Assembly: GCA_902806365.1 (NCBI GenBank)
Contig: CADCWJ010000226.1
Location: 1 to 7,507, forward strand
Direction of reading: 5' to 3'
From: an uncultured Thermomicrobiales bacterium
GTDB taxonomy: Bacteria > Chloroflexota > Chloroflexia > Thermomicrobiales > UBA6265
DNA length: 7,507 nucleotides
Below the pieces are notes generated by a model, which did not search any database, was not told where the DNA came from, and saw only the letters and a program-made list of their open reading frames with translations. The translations under genes were made by a program, and so were the position numbers. Positions 1-5,661 of this stretch are shown here, piece after piece (position 1 is the stretch's first letter; every line of letters begins with the position of its first letter).

Positions 1-223
1 TATCGATCAGGTTGACGGTGAGATCGCCAAGGCGAAAGGACACCACCGCGGACTGGATCGTGATCCCGCGCTGGCGTTCGAGTTCCAGGGTGTCTGTCTG
101 GGTGGTGCCATGGTCAACGCGGCCGACGGCGGCGATGACCCCGGTTTCAAAGAGGATGCGCTCGGTAAGGGTCGTTTTCCCGGCGTCGACATGCGCCAGG
201 ATCCCCAGGTTGAGGGAGGGCAT
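1..223 (-). CDS. TetM/OtrA-like ribosomal protection GTPase, N-terminal 74 codons (partial)
   Basis: This is the start of a translation-factor GTPase that continues past the left edge. Ribosomal protection proteins are EF-G paralogues that bind the ribosome and dislodge tetracycline, at the cost of GTP. Seen in the sequence: ATG at 223-221, then a P-loop AHVDAGKT at residues 10-17 and the switch-I end RGITI at residues 52-56, leading to NLID just before the expected DTPG box. The stretch between them (GTTQTD followed by LERQRGITIQS) matches the TetM/TetO/OtrA group rather than EF-G, which has a different, longer linker there. An AAGGA Shine-Dalgarno lies 10 nt upstream of the ATG. It is preceded by a structured leader and a promoter-like pair, so it is probably transcribed separately from the operon on its right. 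Only the G domain start is visible, so whether it confers drug resistance or is a housekeeping paralogue cannot be decided here. Confidence 0.88.
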   Translation of the reverse strand, partial: MPSLNLGILAHVDAGKTTLTERILFETGVIAAVGRVDHGTTQTDTLELERQRGITIQSAVVSFRLGDLTVNLID

Positions 224-284
224 GAGGCAGGAGTCCTTCATCAAGAATGCTCTGGAATGGGTCGATTCTTGATGCCTGCCGCAT
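147..284 (-). CDS. Possible leader ORF of 45 codons overlapping the GTPase start
   Basis: An ATG at 284-282 has AAGGCAGG 5 nt upstream, which is a usable Shine-Dalgarno and is also the first GGCAGG copy of the leader structure. The reading frame begins MRQASRIDPF, runs through the hairpin and through the Shine-Dalgarno and start codon of the GTPase, and stops at TGA 149-147, inside the GTPase gene. After the first 20 or so codons the peptide is only the out-of-frame shadow of the GTPase gene. No protein family is recognisable. It may matter only as an act of translation that opens the hairpin, or it may be chance. Confidence 0.2.
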   Translation of the reverse strand: MRQASRIDPFQSILDEGLLPHALPQPGDPGACRRRENDPYRAHPL

Positions 285-296
285 GGGGACCTGCCT
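224..296 (-). promoter_or_regulatory. Structured 5' leader of the ribosomal protection gene, possible translational switch
   Basis: In the minus-strand RNA a perfect 10-bp stem forms from CAUCAAGAAU (274-265) and AUUCUUGAUG (248-239), with a 16-nt loop. Directly outside it GGCAGG (280-275) pairs with CCUGCC (231-226). The 7-nt bulge left between the two stems (238-232, AAGGACU) is the Shine-Dalgarno, and the start codon follows 2 nt after the outer stem. A second GGCAGG copy at 295-290, extended to AGGCAGGUCC, can pair instead with the 10 matching bases of GGACUCCUGCCU (236-225, CU bulged). That would bury the Shine-Dalgarno. An ORF starting at AUG 284-282 is read across this structure. The pairings are seen directly; a regulatory role is inference, encouraged by the known leader-based control of tet(M)-type genes. 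Confidence 0.5.
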
Positions 297-327
297 TCCG
301 CTCGCCGAACTGCACTTGGATGGCCCG

Positions 328-356
328 ATACTAGAGATTAAGCGGCTAAATAGCAA
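328..356 (-). promoter_or_regulatory. Candidate sigma-70-type promoter for the ribosomal protection gene
   Basis: On the minus strand TTGCTA (356-351) is followed after exactly 17 nt by TAGTAT (333-328). Each hexamer matches 4 of 6 bases of the TTGACA/TATAAT consensus. The segment is AT-rich against a GC-rich background. Transcription would start near 321, giving a leader of about 100 nt that contains the whole fold at 224-296. It lies downstream of the VOC gene's possible terminator, which fits an independent transcription unit. The call rests on consensus match only. Confidence 0.45.
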
Positions 357-365
357 CCACTCGGA

Positions 366-400
366 GAAGCAACGAACAACATCCTGCCAGGATCCCCGGC
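366..400 (-). terminator. Possible terminator after the VOC gene
   Basis: Starting 1 nt after the VOC stop codon, the minus-strand RNA can form GCCGGG (400-395), loop GAU, CCUGGC (391-386), a 6-bp stem with one G-U pair. An overlapping alternative stem is AUCCU/AGGAU (393-389 and 385-381). The stem is followed by a U-rich but not pure tract, GUUGUUCGUUGCUU. It is short compared with strong intrinsic terminators, so the call is tentative. Confidence 0.35.
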
Positions 401-401
401 G

Positions 402-800
402 CTAACGCGATTCTTCGGATGGTCGTCGCATCGCTGCGGCATTTGGCTGCCACAGCTGGATGGGGTTACCTTCAGGATCGGCCGTGGTCGCAAAGCGCCC
501 GTTGGGATACTCGTTGGGGTCAATCGTGACCACGATGCCCGCCCGGCGGAGCTGGTCGACCATCGCGTCCAGGTCGCGCACCCTGAAGTTGATCATCCAT
601 GGCGCATCCAGTCGCCCCAGCTCTACCGAGTCGGTAGCGAAGATGCCCCATACCGTCGGCCCCTCCTGCTGCCACCAGTCCGGGTCGTCATAGGTTGGCG
701 GAGGCATCGAGACGCCCAAGTGCAGGGCATACCACCGACCCAGCGCATCAGGATCATTGGCGCGGAAGAAAAAGCCACCTATGCCGCTCACTCGTTCCAT
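402..800 (-). CDS. VOC superfamily (glyoxalase/bleomycin-resistance fold) protein
   Basis: A 132-residue protein of the vicinal oxygen chelate fold, whose members include glyoxalases, ring-cleaving dioxygenases and drug-binding proteins. The N-terminal strand GIGGFFFRANDPDALGRWY (residues 6-24) and the C-terminal box GRFATTADPEGNPIQLWQP (residues 101-119) are the typical first and last elements of a small one-domain member. The glutamate usual in the final IELWE motif, often a metal ligand, is glutamine here (Q115), and the first strand has no histidine at the usual ligand position. A metal-dependent enzyme is therefore doubtful, and a ligand-binding role is possible. I chose ATG 800 because GGGAG lies 5 nt upstream and the family motif begins at once; ATG 842 would add 14 residues with no family match. 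It lies 54 nt after the DUF402 A gene and probably closes that operon. The substrate is unknown. Confidence 0.82.
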   Translation of the reverse strand: MERVSGIGGFFFRANDPDALGRWYALHLGVSMPPPTYDDPDWWQQEGPTVWGIFATDSVELGRLDAPWMINFRVRDLDAMVDQLRRAGIVVTIDPNEYPNGRFATTADPEGNPIQLWQPNAAAMRRPSEESR

Positions 801-854
801 GGGTTCTCCCGGCTGAATACGTTCTCGATCCCGGGTTGCCATTCTTGCAACTGG

Positions 855-1523
855 TCACTCCGGGAAGACGAGTCCATCGGCCCAGCGCTCCGGCATCGCT
901 GGGATCGACCAGGCCGGATCGGGCCGCCAGGTCTCGAACCCGGCGTCGAAGGGCCACGCCCGCGCTGCAATGTCCCGGATCACCCGCTCGCCTTCTTCCC
1001 GCGCTGCGATCAGCACCTCCCGGGCGACAAGACCGAGATCGAGCGCGGCGTCCCACTCGTCCTCGTCCTTCCACGCCCAGCTGAAATCGGGGCGGATTTC
1101 GACATCGCGCAGATAGTCCGCAGTGTCGAACCCAAGGGGCGTGCGACGAAGTGGCGCCTGGAGGTTGGCGTAGTACCCCCGGAAGGTCCACTCCAGGTCG
1201 CGCCAGAAAAGCCAGATCGCCGACATCCGGTCCGGCTCGTGAAGCTTCTGGTGCAGCATCAGGACGTGGTTCGTCGTCCAGGTGGCGTCGGCCAGCCCGC
1301 CGATCATTCCCTCGCGCTCGACAAAGGGCGTCTCGCGAGTGAGGCGGGTGCCGTCCCGTTTTGCCTGCACCTTGATCGGCGTGCCGACGGCCGCGTAGAG
1401 CGCGACAACGTCGGGGGTGTCGTGGACGATCCTGACCGGCAGGATCACGTCGGCGGGCGAGTTCCGCACGTAGCGAAGCAGGACGGGATCGCCCGCCTGC
1501 CAGCGCGGCATGCCGTCGGACAT
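855..1523 (-). CDS. DUF402 domain protein A
   Basis: A 222-residue cytosolic protein. The DUF402 core is seen in the second half: WTFRGYYANLQAPL (residues 112-125), GFDTADYLRDVEI (131-143) and the acidic WKDEDEW (151-157), followed by helices and a tail WPFDAGFETWRPDPAW (190-205). Characterised DUF402 proteins include nucleotide and phosphonate-nucleotide phosphohydrolases (FomD, the staphylococcal Ntdp) that use a metal bound by conserved acidic residues. The aspartates in 133-156 fit that site, so a phosphoester hydrolase is a reasonable inference, substrate unknown. The start ATG 1523 overlaps the GNAT stop by one base (TAATG), with AAGGA about 9 nt upstream. An in-frame extension to 1700 exists but lies wholly inside the GNAT gene. 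It is a clear paralogue of the DUF402 gene at 2053-2682. Confidence 0.85.
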   Translation of the reverse strand: MSDGMPRWQAGDPVLLRYVRNSPADVILPVRIVHDTPDVVALYAAVGTPIKVQAKRDGTRLTRETPFVEREGMIGGLADATWTTNHVLMLHQKLHEPDRMSAIWLFWRDLEWTFRGYYANLQAPLRRTPLGFDTADYLRDVEIRPDFSWAWKDEDEWDAALDLGLVAREVLIAAREEGERVIRDIAARAWPFDAGFETWRPDPAWSIPAMPERWADGLVFPE

Positions 1524-2056
1524 TATGCCAAATCCTTGACCAGGTAGACGCAATCCTCGTGCGCCTCGACTTCGCCTCCGGACCCATCGGGCTGGAGCCA
1601 GCTCACCCGGTGCTCGGAGCCGGGCACCGGGACGTATCCTCGATGCTCGTAGATGGCACGGGCGGACGGATTCTCGAGGCCAACCGACAGGCCGATCCAC
1701 TGGACCCCGCGTTCACGGCATCGCTCATCGGCTGCCGTCAGCAGGGCCCCGCCGGCACCCTGGCCACGCCATTCGGGAGCGACGACGAAATCCTCGACCT
1801 CCGCACACGCCGGGACGAGTTTTCGCACGCGCTCGTCGAACGGTCCGTCCCACTTCAGCAGCAGATGGCCGATGATCCGGCCACCGCGGACGGCTAGCAG
1901 GTACCGCGCCTCGTCGCGGCCCTGACGCTCGATCCGGTCCTGGTGCTTCAGGGAGAGCCCCCCGCTGAACGGCAACGCCAGCAGGTGCGGGATGTCCGCA
2001 TGGGCGGCCTCGCGAATCCGCAGCGACTGGATGGCGAGCGAAGGTTGCCGGGTCAT
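1523..2056 (-). CDS. GNAT family N-acetyltransferase
   Basis: A 177-residue single-domain GNAT enzyme that would transfer an acetyl group from acetyl-CoA to an amine; the substrate cannot be told. The N-terminal strand is LRIREAAHADIPHLLAL (residues 12-28). Motif A is VEDFVVAPEWRGQGAGGALL (87-106), with the pyrophosphate-binding loop RGQGAG at 97-102. Motif B is seen as LSVGLENPSARAIYEHRGY (123-141), the NxxArxlYexxGF-like box. Length is normal for the family. The ATG at 2056 overlaps the TGA of DUF402 B (ATGA), with GAGG about 5 nt upstream, and its TAA overlaps the ATG of DUF402 A. Translation of the three genes is therefore likely coupled. Context suggests it acts with the DUF402 pair, but no shared pathway can be named from sequence. 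Confidence 0.88.
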   Translation of the reverse strand: MTRQPSLAIQSLRIREAAHADIPHLLALPFSGGLSLKHQDRIERQGRDEARYLLAVRGGRIIGHLLLKWDGPFDERVRKLVPACAEVEDFVVAPEWRGQGAGGALLTAADERCRERGVQWIGLSVGLENPSARAIYEHRGYVPVPGSEHRVSWLQPDGSGGEVEAHEDCVYLVKDLA

Positions 2057-2682
2057 TCGTCCTCGTTCCAGTGGGCGGGGATGTTTGGGATCGGCCAGGC
2101 GGGGTCAGGACGCCATGTTTCGTAGCCGGCGTCGAACGGCCATGATCGCGCCTCGATCCGGGCGATCATCCGTTCCCCTTCGGCCCGGATCGCAATGGCC
2201 TCGTCGGGCATGAAACGACCGATCCGGACCGCGTCCGCCAGCTCATCCTCGTCCTTCCAGCGCCAGTTCAGGGCCGGATCGACCGAAATGTCGAGCACGT
2301 GATCGGCCGTGTCGAAGCCGACCGCGACGCGCTTCACCGGAGCCTGGAGATTGACGTACCAGCCGCGAAAGGTCCAGTCCTCATCGCCCCAGAAGAGCCG
2401 AATATCGTGGGCGTCACCTGGGCGGAGCAGCGTCAAGACGTGGTTCCATTTCCAGATCCCGTCACCGACAAGGACCGGAATCGCGCTGCGGACATCGTAG
2501 GCGATCTCGCGCGGGATCGCCGTGCCGTCCGGTTGCACGCGCTCCTTGATCGGCGTCCCGGCGTGGGTGAAGAGGATCGTCAGGTCGGGACCATCCTCGA
2601 CGACCGTCTGGGGCACGGCAAACGTCACCGGGCCGAGCCGCCGGTAGCGAACGATGATCTGGTCGCCGGGCCGTCGAAACAC
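2053..2682 (-). CDS. DUF402 domain protein B
   Basis: A 209-residue paralogue of the DUF402 protein encoded at 855-1523. The same blocks occur in the same order: HAGTPIKERVQPDGT (residues 40-54), DWTFRGWYVNLQAPV (102-116), GFDTADHVLDISV (122-134), WKDEDEL (142-148) and the tail WPFDAGYETWRPDPAW (181-196). The role is inferred as for its paralogue: a probable metal-dependent phosphoester hydrolase of unknown substrate. I chose the GTG at 2682 because GGGGGAG sits 5 nt upstream and the product then starts level with its paralogue. An ATG at 2763 would add 27 residues that are arginine- and proline-rich and match nothing. It is the first gene of the leftward operon, and its stop overlaps the GNAT start by 4 nt. 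The 103 nt to the divergent membrane-protein gene should hold its promoter, but I see no convincing -35/-10 pair there. Confidence 0.83.
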   Translation of the reverse strand: MFRRPGDQIIVRYRRLGPVTFAVPQTVVEDGPDLTILFTHAGTPIKERVQPDGTAIPREIAYDVRSAIPVLVGDGIWKWNHVLTLLRPGDAHDIRLFWGDEDWTFRGWYVNLQAPVKRVAVGFDTADHVLDISVDPALNWRWKDEDELADAVRIGRFMPDEAIAIRAEGERMIARIEARSWPFDAGYETWRPDPAWPIPNIPAHWNEDE

Positions 2683-2785
2683 GCGTGCTCCCCCGTTCGC
2701 GGACGCCCGCGGGCATGGTTCAATAGGCTCACGTTGCACCAACCGTCGCTGGAGCGCAGGCACCGGATCAGGGTACTACGGAGCG

Positions 2786-3379
2786 ATGACGACATTCCTT
2801 TACGGTGGGCTCGCCATCGTCTCGCTGATCGCCCTCCTGCTCATCGTGCTGCGGTTGCGTTCGGGACGCTCCCGGCTGATCGCGGTCGCCGTCTACGCGC
2901 TCGCGCTCATCGCCGTGGCCTCCGTCGCGGTGATCACGTTGCGGGAGCAGGCAGACCCGCTGCGCGACCATGGCCGCGAAATCGAGCGGGCGGTCGCTGA
3001 ACTCGGGGAGCGCTACGTGCTCTTCCGGAGCCTGGGACCGCCGGACTCGACACTGATCGACGAGAACGACTGCGGGCGGGCAACAGGGCGAGACGGCTAC
3101 GGGTTCGTGCAGCGCACCTGGCTCCTGTCGCAGCCGGTCGACGTGCCAACGCTCGAGGCGGCGCTGGCACGCGACGGCTTCACGACCAGCCCGATCGGCA
3201 ACAGCGGCGCGGCCGCCTACGGTTTCCTGGCGAACCGCGATGACCTCGCGATCCAGGTCCAGTCCCTTGACACCGGCACCGAGGTCCGCTTCTTCCATGG
3301 CCCGTGCATCCCGCGCCCGACGATCGAGCTGGCGGCGGCCGGCATGCCGCTCGCGGCGGGCGCACTATACTTGCCCTGA
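2786..3379 (+). CDS. Two-helix membrane protein of unknown function
   Basis: A 197-residue protein I do not recognise. Two hydrophobic segments (about residues 4-22 and 31-51) are joined by a short basic loop (RLRSGRSR, 23-30). This predicts a helical hairpin with the loop inside and the remaining ~145 residues outside the membrane. The soluble part starts with a charged helix-like stretch (55-77). It then has a mixed alpha/beta composition with two cysteines (C96 and C174) that could form a disulfide if exported. The segment VDVPTLEAALARDGFTTSP (118-136) looks like a strand-helix unit, but this is not a family assignment. The ATG at 2786 begins the first membrane helix. A GGAG lies only 2 nt before it, which is unusually close, so the true start is not certain. 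It is divergent from the DUF402 operon and 144 nt ahead of prfA on the same strand. Confidence 0.7.
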   Translation: MTTFLYGGLAIVSLIALLLIVLRLRSGRSRLIAVAVYALALIAVASVAVITLREQADPLRDHGREIERAVAELGERYVLFRSLGPPDSTLIDENDCGRATGRDGYGFVQRTWLLSQPVDVPTLEAALARDGFTTSPIGNSGAAAYGFLANRDDLAIQVQSLDTGTEVRFFHGPCIPRPTIELAAAGMPLAAGALYLP

Positions 3380-3523
3380 CGCGACGCTCTCGCCGGATAT
3401 GACCTGCCTGCTGCACGGGCGTGGCACGGTTTCGCTCGCGGCCGGCTGCGCCACCACGTACCGGGAGCGCATGTCCTTCCCGGTCCGCCCCGAACAGATC
3501 ATGTTTCACCGGAGAATCACCTC

Positions 3524-4630
3524 ATGGCCGCCACGATGGATGCCTTCCGTTCCAACCTCGACGAGCTTGATCGCCGCTCCAGCGAGCTCGACCACATGAT
3601 GGGCGACCCGGCCATCGCCACCAATCCCGAGCGGCTGATGGAGCTGGGCCGGGAGCGAGCCGATCTCGACCCGGTCGTCAGCGCCTGGCGCGCCTACCAG
3701 GCGACAGAAGAAGCCATCGCCGAGACACGGGGCATGGCCAACGATGCCGACCGCGAGATGGCCGAGATGGCCCAGGAAGAGCTCCAATCGCTCCAGCGCC
3801 AGCTCGACGAGACCGAATTGCGGATCCGCTCGCTGCTCGTCCCGAAGGATCCCAATGACGAGAAGAACGTGATCGTCGAGGTCCGGGCGGGCACGGGTGG
3901 AGACGAGGCCGCCCTGTTCGCGGCCGACCTGTTCCGGATGTACAGCCGTTACGCCGAGCGCCAGCGCTGGAAGATCGAAATCCTCTCGTCGACCGAGACC
4001 GACGGGGGCGGGTTCCGCGAGATCATCTTCGAGGTCCGGGGCAAGGGCGCCTACAGCTACCTCCGCTACGAGAGTGGCGTGCACCGCGTGCAGCGGGTGC
4101 CGGCGACCGAGAGCCAGGGCCGCATCCACACCAGCACCGCTTCCGTCGCCGTTCTCCCCGAGGCCGAAGAGGTCGACATCCAGATCGCCGACAACGATCT
4201 CCGGATCGACGTGTACCGCTCGACCGGCCACGGCGGGCAGAGCGTCAACACGACCGACTCGGCGGTCCGGATCACGCACATCCCGACCAACATCGTCGTC
4301 ACTTGCCAGGACGAGAAGAGCCAGCTCAAGAACAAGCTCAAGGCGATGACGGTGCTCCGGTCCCGGCTCTACGACATGGAGCAGCAGCGCCTCGCCACCG
4401 AGCGCGGCGATGCCCGGCGCTCCCAGATCGGCTCCGGCGAGCGCAGCGAGAAGATCCGAACCTACAACTATCCCCAGGACCGCGTTACCGATCACCGGAT
4501 CAAGCGCAGCCTGAGCAACATCCCGGCGGTAATGAACGGCGAGATCGAGGATCTGGTGCAGGATCTCCGCTCCGCCGACGAGTCGGAGCGGCTTGCCGAC
4601 GCCGGCCTCGTCGAGGTCACCGCCGCCTGA
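3524..4630 (+). CDS. prfA: Peptide chain release factor 1
   Basis: A 368-residue class I release factor, which recognises UAA and UAG in the ribosomal A site and triggers peptide release. The N-terminal helical domain covers about residues 1-110. RAGTGGDEAALFAADLFRMY (121-140) opens the central domain. The stop-codon-reading motif PAT is at 193-195, in the context HRVQRVPATESQGR; RF2 has SPF there, so this is RF1. The catalytic GGQ is at 237-239 within STGHGGQS, and the basic box RSEKIRTYNYPQDRVTDHR at 307-325 is also conserved. Q239 is the residue methylated by PrmC, encoded at 5662-6561. The ATG at 3524 has GGAG 9 nt upstream; ATG 3536 is a weaker alternative. Length and motifs are normal. 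It is unusual only in that prmC does not follow directly: an opposite-strand gene intervenes. Confidence 0.97.
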   Translation: MAATMDAFRSNLDELDRRSSELDHMMGDPAIATNPERLMELGRERADLDPVVSAWRAYQATEEAIAETRGMANDADREMAEMAQEELQSLQRQLDETELRIRSLLVPKDPNDEKNVIVEVRAGTGGDEAALFAADLFRMYSRYAERQRWKIEILSSTETDGGGFREIIFEVRGKGAYSYLRYESGVHRVQRVPATESQGRIHTSTASVAVLPEAEEVDIQIADNDLRIDVYRSTGHGGQSVNTTDSAVRITHIPTNIVVTCQDEKSQLKNKLKAMTVLRSRLYDMEQQRLATERGDARRSQIGSGERSEKIRTYNYPQDRVTDHRIKRSLSNIPAVMNGEIEDLVQDLRSADESERLADAGLVEVTAA

Positions 4631-4694
4631 CCTGCGGCGACCTCCCAGGGCCCCGTGCGATCACCGGTGTTGTCGTTCCCGTCCGGCAGGTCAG
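4627..4694. repeat. Inverted repeat spanning both convergent stop codons
   Basis: CTGACCTGC (4627-4635) and GCAGGTCAG (4686-4694) are perfect 9-bp arms separated by 50 nt. The left arm contains the TGA of prfA and the right arm the TGA of the cyclase gene on the other strand. The loop also holds the small palindrome CACCGGTG. There is no T tract on either side. It could fold in both transcripts and act as a two-way 3' end, but a 9-bp match at this distance can also arise by chance in a window of this size. Confidence 0.3.
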
Positions 4695-5563
4695 ACGAGC
4701 GCGAGCAGCCGGGCCGGGCCGCCCGACCCGCCGGCATGGTTCGGGGCGCCGACGATCACGGTCGCGCCGCTGGCGGGAACCTCGCCCAGATTGGCCGCCC
4801 CCTCGATTCCATAGAGCCCCGCCCCGAGGATCGCGACATGGGTTCCGAAGTCGGTCGAGTTGCCGGGGTCCTGGCTCAGCGTGTCGGTGCCGATCCCCAC
4901 GATCGAGCGCTGCTCGATCAGAAAGACCGCCGCGTCCGGCGCGAAGCCGGGATAGTGCTGGACCCCCTCGGCATCGAGGTTGACGAATGCCTCGGCGTCG
5001 GAAAAGCGGGCGTCCCAGCCTGAGGTGAAGGCGACGAAGGCGCCATCGGGGAGCGGCCCGTACTCGGACTCCCAGGCGAGGATGTCGTCGACTGAGACGG
5101 CGTAATCCTCGTCCGCCTCCGCCTGCGCGGTAACATCGAGCACGACCAGGGGCGCGACGAGGCGCTCCGGAGCGATTGCGTCGACCGGGTCACCGCCGTC
5201 GACGAAGTGGGCGGGCGCGTCGATATGGGTGCCGACGTGCTCGTGATAGGTGAGCATGTTGGCGTAGAACCCTTCCACCGCCACGGTCGTCGCGGCTTCG
5301 ACCTGGAACGGCGGGCGATTCGGCCAGACCGGTGACTCGGGGGTAAGCGAATGCGAGAGGTTGACGACGGATTCAAAGGAGATGGTCCGTCCTCCGGCCA
5401 GCGGCGTCGCGATCGGAGTCGCGCCCTGAGTCAGTCCCCGAAGCGGCCCGAGCGCACCAGCGGCGGCGATCGCGCCCGCGCCGCCAATGAACCGTCGGCG
5501 GTCAACCGCGCGCCCCTGCCGCACCTGCTGCCTGACACTCGCCATGACTTCCGGACCGCACAT
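4691..5563 (-). CDS. Tat-exported cyclase-family metal hydrolase (kynurenine-formamidase-like)
   Basis: A 290-residue secreted member of the cyclase family (kynurenine formamidase, isatin hydrolase and relatives), which uses divalent metal to hydrolyse cyclic or formyl amides. A twin-arginine signal is seen at DRRRFIG (residues 21-27), followed by an Ala/Gly-rich core to about residue 45. A low-complexity linker, ATPIATPLAGG (48-58), then leads to the mature domain starting VVNLSHSLTPESPVWPN (66-82). The family's metal site HEHVGTHIDAPAHF is complete at 107-120 (H109, H113, D115, H119). The late motif GIGTDTLSQDPGNSTDF is also typical. The ATG at 5563 has GAGAGGTGA about 6-8 nt upstream, a near-perfect Shine-Dalgarno; the in-frame extension to 5737 has none and runs into prmC. 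Convergent with prfA and divergent from prmC. The export route and fold are well supported; the substrate is not known. Confidence 0.9.
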   Translation of the reverse strand: MCGPEVMASVRQQVRQGRAVDRRRFIGGAGAIAAAGALGPLRGLTQGATPIATPLAGGRTISFESVVNLSHSLTPESPVWPNRPPFQVEAATTVAVEGFYANMLTYHEHVGTHIDAPAHFVDGGDPVDAIAPERLVAPLVVLDVTAQAEADEDYAVSVDDILAWESEYGPLPDGAFVAFTSGWDARFSDAEAFVNLDAEGVQHYPGFAPDAAVFLIEQRSIVGIGTDTLSQDPGNSTDFGTHVAILGAGLYGIEGAANLGEVPASGATVIVGAPNHAGGSGGPARLLALV

Positions 5564-5620
5564 CGGCTTCACCTCTCGTAACTCGTTGTCTCGCGCAATC
5601 GACGCCATTCGAATGGGGGC

Positions 5621-5648
5621 ATCATACGAGAGGCTGGCGATGCGTGAA
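5621..5648 (-). promoter_or_regulatory. Candidate promoter for the cyclase gene
   Basis: On the minus strand TTCACG (5648-5643) is followed after 16 nt by TATGAT (5626-5621). The -10 hexamer matches 5 of 6 consensus bases and the -35 matches 4 of 6. Transcription would start near 5614, about 50 nt before the ATG at 5563. The element lies in the 98-nt divergent region shared with prmC and ends 14 nt before the prmC start, so the two promoters, if both are present, must overlap or compete. I could not place a good plus-strand promoter for prmC here. Confidence 0.4.
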
Positions 5649-5661
5649 CAGGGAGGGCCTT

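Noticed and set aside
1..223. Elongation factor G rather than a ribosomal protection protein
   Set aside because: The segment between the P-loop and switch I (TTQTD...LERQRGITIQS) has the short TetM/OtrA form and not the EF-G form. The remaining domains are off the window, so a paralogue of unknown function stays possible.
754..1587. Long open frames on both strands over the DUF402 A gene (275 and 277 codons)
   Set aside because: They are shadows of the DUF402 A gene produced by high GC. Their translations are Arg/Pro/Ala-rich and match no family, while the DUF402 frame has conserved motifs and start-stop coupling.
1524..1700. In-frame N-terminal extension of DUF402 A to 1700
   Set aside because: It lies entirely within the GNAT gene, is Arg-rich, and the TAATG junction with a Shine-Dalgarno gives a better start at 1523.
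2683..2763. ATG start of DUF402 B at 2763
   Set aside because: The added 27 residues match neither the paralogue nor the domain; the GTG at 2682 has a strong Shine-Dalgarno.
3410..3460. Near-palindrome around GCGGCCGGCTGC in the prfA upstream region as an operator
   Set aside because: It is short, has one mismatch, and GC-only palindromes are common in DNA of this composition.
3506..4495. 329-codon open frame antisense to prfA
   Set aside because: It mirrors prfA codon by codon, has low-complexity Leu/Val/Gly composition and no family motif; prfA is certain.
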